Shown: positions 13,135-26,664 of the stretch, piece by piece
How the letters are laid out: each line of letters starts with the position of its first letter
How positions within the stretch are numbered: position 1 is the first letter of the stretch
DNA from: Gadus chalcogrammus
Lineage: Eukaryota > Chordata > Actinopteri > Gadiformes > Gadidae
Reading direction: 5' to 3'
DNA: 64,000 nucleotides
NCBI RefSeq assembly: GCF_026213295.1
Contig: NC_079424.1
Coordinates: 20,064,488-20,128,487 of the forward strand
Program-made: the position numbers and the translations under genes
Notes under the pieces: generated by a model
What the model saw: the letters and a program-made list of their open reading frames with translations, nothing else
Database searches by the model: none
Told to the model about the DNA's origin: nothing

Positions 13135-14373
13135 TACACTGGAAAAAGGGTTTTAAGCCGTACTTCATCTGATTATTATTTTGTAATTCAATTCAAATAA
13201 ACATTTTTTGTTTTATTTTTAAAATAACTTTTTTTTATTTCAAAATACTGTGAAATATAGATATTTTTAATTAGGAGCTCAATTAAGAAATATCCATTTT
13301 GACAAATGTAAAATTTTAAGGTTGTGTATTCAACTGATTAATAATTTTGTCATTCAATCCAAATAATTTTTATTTGTTTTCTTCCTAAAACACTGTTATA
13401 TTTGATTAGGAGCTCAATTTAGAAATATTTGTTCAGACAAATGTACAATTTCAAGGTTACGTACAAGCCTGCGCATGCGCATTAAATACAAAGACGCTTA
13501 CGACTACTGGACCAAACCGCAGTGTTGCCAACTTAGCGATTTTGTCGCTATATTTAGCTACTTTTCAGACCCCTTTGGCGACTTTTTTTCAAAACAGCGA
13601 CAAGCGACAAATCTAGCTTCTTTTTCAGCTGCTATTGGTGACTTTTGGCGACTTTTTGAGGTGAAAGCACTAGCCTTGACCAGAGTGACGATGACTCACT
13701 GGTTCTGTGAGCTAGGACAGTCTGTCTGTGTCTGGAGGGAGGTCTGGAGTAGGTCTAACTCTGCCATTTAGATTGTTAATATATATTGTATATTGTGTGG
13801 CGGCAGTAGCTCAGGTGGTAGAGCGGGTTGGCTGGTAACCTGAAGGTTGTTGGTTCGATCCTCGGCTTCACTAAGCAGAGTATCCAGGTGTCTTTGACAA
13901 AGCACCTAACCCTGACTGATGTCGCGATGTGATGTCGAATCCAGACAGAAGCGCCCCAAGGCTATGAAGCGGCGAGAGCCGAGCGGGAAATGATGATGAT
14001 GTTTACAAAAATATGTTTGTTATGTTTAAAAATTTTCATGTTTAAATGAGAAACATTTGTTTGATTAAATTGTAATCTTTTTGATTGGATAAAACAAATT
14101 ATTTCTGATAGATATTTCTTAAATAAGAAACAATTGTTGGAGTGAATCAATATTTTTTTGTTTAGGATTTAACATACGATTTAAATGTATTAACTTCATT
14201 CAAAGAATAGAATTATACTTGGTGCCAAGTTGTATTATTTTGTTTTTATGAACATAGGAAATATTGTTTGAGGCAAGCTATATATTTGTCATTGGCTCAA
14301 GTTATGTAATATAGATGTGAACCATTACCCTTGTTTTTTTTAATTGGTTCAACAGAAGGCTTTTTCCAGTGTA
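13135..14373 (+). mobile_element. TA-flanked inverted-repeat element, copy 2 (longer)
   Basis: It has the same termini and orientation as copy 1, bounded by TA at 13135-13136 and 14372-14373, and is about 1.24 kb. It differs in two ways. First, 13316-13445 is a second, diverged copy of part of its left arm (the ..TGATTA..TTTTGT.ATTCAA.. block through ..GACAAATGT). Second, about 110 bp between the GTCGC-rich block and the SINE (13700-13797) is absent from copy 1. The right arms (12700-13010 and 14050-14371) are nearly identical, which suggests recent origin. Confidence 0.65.
13798..14003 (+). repeat. tRNA-derived SINE inside copy 2
   Basis: This is the counterpart of the SINE at 12471. The A-box-like TAGCTCAGGTGG is at 13807-13818 and the B-box-like GGTTCGATCCT at 13852-13862. 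The body motif GTGTCTTTGACAAAGCACCT and the terminal GATGATGATG are also present. The shared position in both copies means the SINE was already in the parent element. Confidence 0.75.
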
Positions 14374-16066
14374 CTTGGTCTACAGTCAGCCACATAATCT
14401 CTTCTATCTGAAAAAGTATAACTAGTAGGTACGCTACAAGTTACACTCTGAGATACATACGAAATAGTCCATTCCAGACAAAATAAATTAATAAAAACTT
14501 GTTTTTCTTCATTAAGGTTAAGGTCCATCAATGAGACACAACTCAGACGGAGTAGACTTTTAATTAACTGTAGGATTCCTCTTTCTGTCTGTGTTGTGAC
14601 AAGTTGGATGCTTTATAATAATTGAACGTGTGTGTGTTTTACACTCTGAGCTCATTTAACACTCTTCAGTCCAAACAACAACGAGGATGATGAGGAAGGA
14701 GAGCGGATAAAAATCAGCTGCACTCCAAGAGGAGGTTTATCTTTGGTGGCGGCTGATTTGCTTGCTCTGAATTATTCATCAACAGAAAAGAACGAACCAC
14801 GCTGCTGGTGAGCGCAGAGGGAGAGAAAGAGAGAGAGGGAGCGAGGGAAAGGCAGCCTCACCTTATCACTCTTAATCTTAGAAGCTGCAGTAATGCAATT
14901 CCTAACATTTAGCACCTAATGGCATGTCAGAGAGAGAACATGATCTAGGGCCATTAGGCTTGTTTTGTGCTGAGGTTCCAAACAGGCCTTTGCCCCTCTT
15001 ATCTGGCCCAGCGAGCGAAGACCGAGCACACGAAAAAACCTTTCGGAAAAGCAGGTGAAGATAGTCCAAAGTTTTGGGCAATCGTTGAGTTTCAGGACGT
15101 TCATCCGTGTTCCTTGAATGGTACAATTTATTTTGTGTGCGGTTTGGACTGTGGACAGCACTGCGGAAATGACTGTGTTAATAGTGCTGAATGATACTCG
15201 TAAACAAATATACAGTTGATGTATGATGACATGATATGCATCAACTAACAAACTTGTTGTTCTAATACTGCTGGATATTAATAAGTGATTTATTATACAG
15301 GCACCCAAATCTACCAGTTAAAAATACATTTTGTATGAGACAGAAAAATACGTGTGTCACAGGGAAACAAGTGAAATGGGAATTAGAGCCATATGTAAAT
15401 TAGAGCCAACCGTAATATTTGTTGAACAATATAATTCAAGATTAACTGAGGTTCAGCTTGATTGGAGTAGTATGAGCTGTGAAATAGTCTGGTTATATTC
15501 AGTTGACTGGGAGTCAACCAAGCTGTGCTGTATAAATATATACTAGCACTATTCACAAAGGAGACCAATGTCCAAGCCCTAAAGAAAGAAAACAAAGGGT
15601 GTTTTCACACCTATAGTTTGGTAGGCTCGCTCACTTCAGAGGTGAAGTTGATACCTTCGAAAATGTTCCTTTTATCCTTCAGCCACGAACTTGTTAGAAA
15701 ATCCTTATAAAACACCTTGCGTCTATTAGACAGAAAATCTGAGGGGAACTCACAACACTTCCTTGTTGTGTTAAATTATAATGGAGCAACACCAACTTAA
15801 CTTCACAAATGAGAAATAAGCCATTTTCCGCCATTTTATCACTGCAAAGTTATACATAGTCGTCCAACTATATTTAATGAGAACTTGAACCACCTGATCA
15901 ACCATGTCTGATTGGAGTCATATTAAAGGAAAGTTCTAGAATACCTGGCTGAATTTGTTTATTATTTAAACATTTGGCAAGGACATTGGATTTTAGTTTG
16001 CTTCCTATAATTCGTGTTTGAAAGCACCACCATAGTGTTTTGAGTGGCTAGTCAAACATCCTCCAC

Positions 16067-16067
<1 letters not shown>
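14374..16067. other. Unique intergenic sequence, no gene recognised
   Basis: 14640-14880 is a less AT-rich block with ATTA-type motifs and a purine-rich end (GAGAGAAAGAGAG near 14820) that could be conserved non-coding DNA. No coding exon with splice sites was found. The short open frames around 14916-15308 have no recognisable domain. Confidence 0.45.

Positions 16068-16104
<37 letters not shown>
16068..16104 (+). repeat. (ATA)n microsatellite
   Basis: About twelve AAT/ATA triplets, just upstream of the LINE fragment. Confidence 0.95.
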
Positions 16105-16106
<2 letters not shown>

Positions 16107-16127
16107 ATGTATATAGCCCTTAATATG

Positions 16128-16690
16128 GTACTCTAAGACGCTTACTATGCCCTTACCAACCTGGACCCGCGGAACACATATATCCGAGAATGCTGTTCAT
16201 TGGCAATAGTTAAGCATTCAACACCATTGTGTGCTCTAAGCTGATCATTAGGCTCCGGGACCTAGGACTCAACCGAACCCTGTGATGCTGGTTTCTGGAC
16301 CTCCTGACGTATGCGGATTGGCACCTACACCTCCTCCACACTGATCCTCAGCCCCCCGAAGGGCTGCGTGCTAATCAGCCCCCTCCTTTACCGCCTGGTC
16401 ACCCACGACCACAGCTCAACACCATCATACATTTGTTGTCGTCAACGGCAGTTTTTGGCCTGATCACTGGTGGACATGAGACGGCCGACAGAGAGGAGGA
16501 GAGAGCCCTGACAGTATGGTGCCAGGAAAACAACCTCAATCTCAACCTAAAAAAAAACTTAAGAACAGGACACTGAGAAGACCAGCCACTGACGACCAGG
16601 CTGTCGCCTTGCATGGTTCACATCGCCGTCGGTGTATCAATGTGTGATTGTGAAGCAATAATTGTAAAGTGCTTTTGAGTAGCCACTGGT
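16128..16690 (+). pseudogene. Decayed LINE reverse-transcriptase fragment
   Basis: Reading across frames, pieces of a non-LTR retrotransposon reverse transcriptase are visible. An AFNTI-like motif at about 16217-16233 follows the palm A region. LRDLGLNRTL, a stop, then CWFLDLLT occupies 16252-16305. A damaged PxGCVL..SPLLY..THD segment lies at about 16351-16412. A damaged active-site stretch follows near 16430, then GLITGG.ETA.REE.RALTVW and QENNLNLNL up to about 16548. This block order is typical of fish LINEs of the jockey/L2/Rex-like group. Several frameshifts and stops make it dead. The end near 16655-16690 (TTGTAAAGTGCTTTTGAGTA) resembles a LINE 3' tail. Confidence 0.7.
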
Positions 16691-16940
16691 CTGAAACTGA
16701 AAGATATTGACTTGTTGATCTTACTTACCCACATTGTTGAGGAGAGCAATGCCTTTTTTTGTTGCATATTTGTCGAATAAAGAGCTGGAACTTGGATACA
16801 TGTAATATAAATAATGTATTCATTGGTTTTAACCTGTACTATATCTCGTAACAAAAATGCCACAGCCTTAAAATGTAATTTATAAATGCTTTGTAAGGGG
16901 ATAGTCTTCACTTTAGATGAGCTCACATAAAAGTCTTACG

Positions 16941-17185
16941 GGTAGGGTAGGCAATTTAAAGAAACCAGCTAGAGTAAGCTGGATTTTGAAAGTATCCAAT
17001 TTAAAATATCCAACCCCTCCCTTCAGGCCCCCTTCCAAAGCCCCTCCCCTAAAACACATGACTAGCTCGCTAGCTTGTGGAAAACTCTGGTCTTGAACAA
17101 TGACTAATACACGCGCAGTGTGGGTAGCTGGGTTGCTAGATAGACAGATAGGTAGGCCCGCCAATCATTTAATTTGGGCCTAATG
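16941..17185 (+). mobile_element. MITE fragment, same family as 51805-52168
   Basis: It starts GGTAGGGTAGGCAATTT and shares ordered segments with the element at 51805: GTATCCAA, a GACTAGCT..CTAGCTT block, a GGTAGC.GGGT..TAG.TAGACA block (17123-17147) and CCAATCATTT (17161-17170). The terminal TTAA is not preserved on the left and the right end is lost, so this is a degraded copy. Confidence 0.5.
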
Positions 17186-17928
17186 AAATGATTTGTCATA
17201 CTTATATTAAGTCGTACGAAAAGTTTGTAAATCATTAACAAAGATTTATAAATGATCTTACCTTTATCTCATTCATGACTTATGAATTGTATAACTGATT
17301 ATGAATGACTTACTTATGAATGCTTTATGAGGGATGAATTCACTATTTACTAATACTTTAATAGTACAGTACAGTAGTTGAGCACATGTTAAACATTGCT
17401 GACATGAAATAACGCACTTATGCGTGTGTGCAAGTGTGTCTGTTTGTTGATGTACAACATAGTGAAACTAAAACAATACAGACTCAAACAGATGACCATC
17501 TAGTCGAGCACATGTTAAACATCACCCAAGTTAGTATCATGCACACGCGTGCGCATGTTCCTCTGTTCCGCACCTCCACGCGCTCACCTTTGACTCCTGT
17601 TGTCGCGGCGACAGTCCTCCCTAACTCTCTCTACGACCCCTCATTGAGGACGTCCCCTCAGGACCCATTAGCGGGGTTCATGAGGTGGCTCTGCATATGC
17701 CCAATTCCATCTTAATGAAGACAAGTGGTGCATAGCCAGACTCTGCCCCCGGTTCTGCCGGCGTCCGTCTCCTCCTTACCCGCACGCAGCTCTCCTCAAT
17801 GAGGACCTGATGGAGAAACGGTGAGCAGCGCTGCGTGTCAGGTGACCCCACCCGATGGATGATGAAGGTGAACGAGACTCCCACATATGGGAGTTCCTAT
17901 TATTATGGCTGCAACCTTCATGACTATT

Positions 17929-19936
<2,008 letters not shown>

Positions 19937-20740
19937 AGCTTGTTAAGTGAAATTTTCGCCCCCTCAATGCCCATCCCACACCCCCAGTAGGTTTCCCTCT
20001 CAGACAAAGGAAAGAAAAGTGCACAGCGATGGTCACGGGAGGGAATGTCACACAATAAAACAAGCCGGTTGCTAATGTCTTTTTCAGGAACTAATTTTCT
20101 GCTTTGTGGCACGGCCCATAAAGCGAGGTTATTTTCTCTCGTATCGAGGGACGGATAGAGATTTAACTGTCTTTTCTCTTTATTGTCTCATTTAAACCGT
20201 TCACATGGCGCAAATTGAAGAGGGCCGCTGTTGGCATGGGGGCCCCATCTATCTTTGATTATCTCAGGACAAGAGAGAGCAGAGTTAGTTACACATTTTA
20301 ATATGGCTGCATTGCTCATTAGCAACAAATACATATACACATCTCCATACATTGATGCGAGATTTCATCATGTCCTTATTAAGCATAACTACGTATTCCC
20401 TATTTTATGGTTCAACACGGGCAACCTTTTTTTCTCTTGTGTTTAAGTAACTACTGCACAGTAAGAGAGCCGTTGATGTGGCAGCAGGGGCGGTGCGGAC
20501 GAAAATGACCTGAAAAAGCCGAGCCGTGTTGTCGTTATACACGCCCAGTGCGCGGTAATGCAGCCACCTGCTGTACCGCCATGTACAGTAGCTCTGATCC
20601 TGCCCGGGGGGCTTGGTCTGGCCTAATGACTCTGGAGTATCACACAACAATGTCAACGACGCACTGGGCAAGGTTAGACAGGGAGAAAAGACGAGCATAT
20701 AGTTGTTTCCTGTATAAATAACTCACCTCTCATCTCTCGT
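19937..20740. other. Mixed unique sequence, possible conserved non-coding block
   Basis: 19950-20260 is non-repetitive, moderate in GC, and includes ATTA-type sites and a GGCACGGCCCATAAAGCG stretch. The composition resembles vertebrate non-coding regulatory DNA, but conservation cannot be judged here. No exon recognised. Confidence 0.3.
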
Positions 20741-21019
20741 CTCTCGCTTCCTCTCTATCTCTCTCGTTATATCCATCTCTGTGTCTCTTTCTCCCTGTAT
20801 GTCTTTCTGTCAATCTGTCGTTCTGTGTCTCTCTTTCTTTCGATGCATCTCTTTATTTCTCCACCTGTCTCCATTTGCATCATCCCTTAACTTCATCTTG
20901 TTCTCTCTTTTTTTCTCCCTCTCTCAATTGCTCTCTCTCTCTGTCTCTCTCTGTCTCTCTGTCTCTCTCTCTCTCTGTCTCTCTCTCTCTCTGTCTCTCT
21001 CTCTCTCTGTCTCTCTCTC

Positions 21020-21106
<87 letters not shown>

Positions 21107-21118
21107 CTCTGCACTCTC
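20741..21118 (+). repeat. Pyrimidine-rich tract with (CT)n core
   Basis: 20741-20930 is TC-rich. 20931-21110 is a nearly pure CT microsatellite with GTCT and TTTCT interruptions in its first third. The long serine/leucine-rich and arginine/glutamate-rich frames here are artefacts. Confidence 0.95.
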
Positions 21119-22058
21119 TATTAAAGGGCTATTTGAAATCAAAATATTTCAGTTGGGATTCAAGCACCTTAGCCAATAGCCTATCCTCTTAAACTCTCAT
21201 AGAGATCCAGACAAATTTGCCAGCTCATGTTTTACTTGCTCTGGCATCTGGCCTCCCACTTGTTCAGCCAGATTTCCAGCAAACCCGGCCCAGGTCGGGC
21301 AAAACACAAGCGTTTATCTAATATGGGACGGGTTTAATACGGTGACTCTAAGGAGGTGTGCACTATATGAGCGCCGTTGAGGTATTTTTATAAACTAGCA
21401 AGATGGCTGGCACTGATGTGTAACGCGTTTAATTGCTTTGATTGGCTATAGGTCTAGCCCAGCTGGAAATAATTGTGTCTATTGACAGCCCAGCAAAAAC
21501 CAACTGAGAGGTTCCAGGCTAATAAACTTTAATGAATTATTCTGGCTATGTCAGGCTCGACAATTATTAAAAAATAATAATAATAACCATTATTTTTTGA
21601 CTAAATGATAGACTTTTACAAAATGCTACAAGCCTCTTATAATGACGGAAGGAAAAAAGAAATCTGAAAAAGAAGCAGAAGAAGAAGAAGAAAAAGAAGG
21701 ATCCAACCATTGTCTAACCCCTCCTCCTCCTCATCCATATCCTCATGGGAGAGAGAGAGAAGAGACGACCTCCACCATGAGCTCCTCACTTCTATCAGTG
21801 AAACAATAACTGCACTGGTGTAGTGTGACGTATATTATGTCTGGACAGGAAACCCTGTCTCCCCCCCACACCGGTAATGACCACTAGGGCCATGGATAAA
21901 AAGGCTTGATAAACACCAGCTCTCCAGGGCCACATGGCTGGGTGGAAACAGCCCCTGGACTAATGAGAGCCATGGAGTGATGCTGAGGGGAGGGGAGGAC
22001 CACTCTGCTCCACATCACGTCCGTCCCTGCTCTACTGCTCTGGCTTATGAGGCAGGGA
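21119..22058. other. Unique sequence without a gene
   Basis: There is an AGAAGAAG run at 21670-21700 and a CCTCCTCCTCAT run at 21720. No exon was recognised. Confidence 0.45.
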
Positions 22059-22333
22059 TGGTGGTGGGGGTATTGGTGGGGATGGTGGTGGTGGCGGGGT
22101 TGGTGGCAGGTAAAGCTGCTGTTGGAGGTAGTAGTTGGTGGGGGAGGTATGATGGTGGTGATGGTGGGTTGAGGGGGAAGTGGTGGTGGTGGTGGTGGTG
22201 GATTTAAAACTGGTTGGTGGTGGTGGTGTTGATTGTGATGAGGATGGTGGGTTGAGGAGGAAGGAGTGGTGGTGGTGGATTTAAAACAGGGTGGTGGTGG
22301 TGGTGGTGGTGGTGGTGGTGGTGGTGGTGGTGG

Positions 22334-22364
<31 letters not shown>

Positions 22365-22396
22365 GGTGGTGCTGGTGGGGTGAGGAGGTGGTGGTG
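22059..22396 (+). repeat. (GGT)n-rich tract with a longer duplicated unit
   Basis: The core at 22290-22376 is a nearly pure GGT repeat with two GCT variants. Upstream, a unit of roughly 80 bp containing GATGGTGGGTTGAGG, a GGT run and GGATTTAAAAC occurs twice (about 22160-22210 and 22243-22290). Repeated GG tracts on the + strand could form two-tier G-quadruplexes. Confidence 0.9.
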
Positions 22397-22976
22397 TATG
22401 GTTGGGGGACTCAGCTAGGGATCTCTCATTTGCAGCCAGGCTCTTCACACTGGATGGACAGGGCTTCACTGGGGGGGGACCTGTGCACCGTAACGAGAGA
22501 TTGAACGGAGAGAAACGATGTGCCCATGGTGCTGGTATACAACACTGTCTTCATACCACAACTATAACAAGGCCAATACATAAAATACATGTTTCGGGGG
22601 ATATTTTAGACAAATACAGACTAAATACAAACATATTTGATATTTACCTTTGCTTTTAGTGAACATCATTGAATTTTAATCTATTATTGTTTTCCCTATA
22701 CGTGCTTGTTATACATTTGATGAATTAGCTGTATCATTTACTCCATGCTAAATTGCACTAAATTGCATCTGACTGTTGAACACGCCTCACCATTTTGTTG
22801 GAGAAAACAGATGTTAAGGTTATTGCAAAGGTCTCGCAGAGCCAAACAGCCAGCGGACTCTGTAGCTCTGCACACACACACGACCCAGCAGAGTGCAGCA
22901 ATGCCACTTCCACTGCATGAAGAGAGGACACACCGCTCCCCTTCGCCTTCTAATGCTTCTTTCATTCAACTGTGCG

Positions 22977-23170
22977 GAGAGAGAGAGAGGAGACGAGAGA
23001 GAGTAGAGGGGAAGAGAGGAGGGAGAGAAAGAGGAGGGGAAAGACAGAAAGAGGAGAGATAATAGAAGTGAGGATGGAGAGGAGAGAAGAGATGAGGAGA
23101 GAGATGAGGGGAGAGATGAGGGGAGAGAAGAGGAGAAAAGAGAGAGGAGAGAAGTGATGAGAAGAGAGGG
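22977..23170 (+). repeat. Degenerate purine-rich (GA) repeat
   Basis: An almost uninterrupted run of G and A, with units such as GAGATGAGGGGAGA repeated around 23090-23130. Not coding. Confidence 0.9.
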
Positions 23171-23215
23171 AGGAGATAGCCGTTCTGATGGATGGCAGAG
23201 GTGTACGGGTTGTTC

Positions 23216-23235
23216 AACACACACACACACGCACA

Positions 23236-23312
<77 letters not shown>

Positions 23313-23320
23313 TGTGTGTG
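23216..23320 (+). repeat. (AC)n followed by (TG)n microsatellite
   Basis: A short AC tract (23216-23232) is followed, after AGTA, by about 40 TG units. The two halves are complementary and could fold back into a hairpin. Confidence 0.95.
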
Positions 23321-23572
23321 GCCGCTAGACGGTGTGCACTAATAGCCCACAAACCCACCCGAACACTAAAAAAAACAATGGGTTTTCTGCGCTTAGTGAC
23401 CCTTTGGGTCTACAGAAACACACACACACACGCACATACGCCCCCTGCGGTGTGGCAGTTATAATAGTCCACTCTTCCTTCAGTCAGGCAGTCCGTTGGC
23501 CATTACTGATCTTTCTACACTTGCACTATGCTAGCTGTTGATTTTTGTATTTTTTCCATAGTGCAAATTGAT

Positions 23573-23720
23573 GCATTTGGACGGGATAGTCTAGTGCTTA
23601 TGCGTTCGCCCCCTAACTGGAAGGCAATGGTTTTCGAGCCCCTGATGTTTACAGTTTACTTGTCAGCATCCTTTAGCATGCATAACCCTCCCCACCCACT
23701 CATTGATAGTCTCTGTGTTT
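23573..23720 (+). repeat. Degraded tRNA-derived SINE
   Basis: GGATAGTCTAGTG, then a GCGTTCGCC..CTAACTGGAAGG middle and GGTTTTCGAGCCCC give a recognisable but worn tRNA-like head with a B-box-like segment near 23631. The following CAGCATCCTTTAGCATGCATAACCC is a worn version of the usual body motif CATCCTTGAGCAAG....AACCC. Confidence 0.4.
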
Positions 23721-24361
23721 GCGCCTGTGTGAGTGGTGCTTGCATGCATTTGTCCTACATGTGCAATTTTTAGGTAGCCTATTTTCAAGTTTTCTACGAT
23801 TTGTAAATCTGCGATTTGCATTATCTTTTCATTTACAACTGTCAAATCATACCCCTGTAAGATTCAAGAGTAATAAAGAAAAGCAGGAAAGTGCGTAGGA
23901 GCGAAAAAAAAATTAAGCAACCAAAAAAGGCCAATGCGTCACCTCTCACTGGCGAAGACATTTAGGGAGGGATTAGGGAGGGAGAGAGGGAGGCTCTGTG
24001 CGCCCTCCCTAAGTTTCTTCACCATTGAAAAGTGATGCATTTTTGTGATTGACAGGCAAGATGGATTTCCAGAATAAATCAGTGAAGAGATACCCTGACC
24101 AGAAATTAGGCTGGAGTGGTTTAACACCTAAATGAGCTCAGTGGCAGTCGTCACCTCGAAAGGGATATTCTCACAGCGCGTTTTACCCATAGGCCCTTTT
24201 GACGGACGGCTGAGCCTGAGCCATAACTAACAAATTACACTGAAATAATAGATGACTAACTGCCGCAATTTTAACCGGACCACCTGCAATGTACATTTCA
24301 TGGAGTAACTCTTTCAAACTATCAGGAAGAAAATAAGGTTACTAAAGGATTACGTTTGTGG

Positions 24362-25223
<862 letters not shown>

Positions 25224-25268
25224 GTAAGGCACCACGCTTAATCGTGTTTACTTTTATTTTCAGATTTG

Positions 25269-25299
<31 letters not shown>

Positions 25300-26503
25300 A
25301 ATATTATCATTGTTATTATCAATGGAATTCAGTTTATTATTATATGCGTTATTATGCTATTGTTCTGTTATTACTATTACTACTGGGATATTATTGCTAC
25401 TTGTCGCTGCTGTCTGTAGTAGCTGTTTTGACTGTGTTGGATCCTGATTCTACCTCGTGTTTCAGTCAGCAGACCAACTTGTCTGACCTCTTCGTCTGGC
25501 GGGGGGGCTACTATGATTCCTAGCGATTTACCGTTCGTTGCTGCAGCTGGCTTGAGTTTCAAACTTTTCGCCCTTCCCAGATTAGATCTAAACCATGATG
25601 GCACGTTCGCTCACTGTGAAGCGGCGCTAAAACTGAATTGAGTGGATGGCTCTGAATTTCAGCATTATAGTGCCTGAGCCGATCCAGTAGCCTACTGCGG
25701 ATCACTGGGATGCGATCTGCCCCTGAGAGCGTAACCAGAGTGTCGATTCCCATTGTCGGACTATCACGGTGGGGACGGTAATCCACGAGTCGTTTCGCCA
25801 CGCGTGTCCGTCCCGACGTGTGCAGATGTTTTAGTAATCCCCGGAGTCGTCGCCCCCCCCCCCCCCCCCCCACCTCCGAATCCCCACCTCCCCCATATAA
25901 TCCCTTTGGGATTTATTTATCATGTCGTTGACCACCGACTATAAACAGCCTGTGCAGAACATAGAAATTCGGCTGTTCTATAGGACGTAAGATTAATCAT
26001 AAGGCCGGGAGATGTCATCACATTCACAATCTCCCACATCTTTTTTTAATAAGCAACCATGAATTTCTTTAAAAGCATCTAATCTGCCCAATAAAAAAAT
26101 TGTTCTCTGCCCTAATTATTATTGTTGAAGAGTCATTTCTGGTTGTTAAACTTGTCTCGGCCTCTTAATAAAGTCCCAGTCCCTCTGAATATGCTAAATA
26201 GACAGCCTATATAGGCCTAATAGTAGGCCTATTTAATATTGCATTCAGCGGTTGGATACATTCCGTCTGCATTTTGTCAGATTTTTCTCGAGTAAGTGCT
26301 CAGGATTCCTCATAACAACGAGAACGAATTAGGGCATCATTTTTGATGCATGCATGGACATAGTGTGTCGTCAAGCATGTTCCTTTGAAACGATCCTTGG
26401 CCAATTAGGGCTGTTTGATATCCTATTTACTCAGATCCGTCCTTCTGCATTTTCGACATCCTTAACTTTTTCACTTTCTTGCCCGTATACTATATATGTA
26501 TGG

Positions 26504-26664
<161 letters not shown>

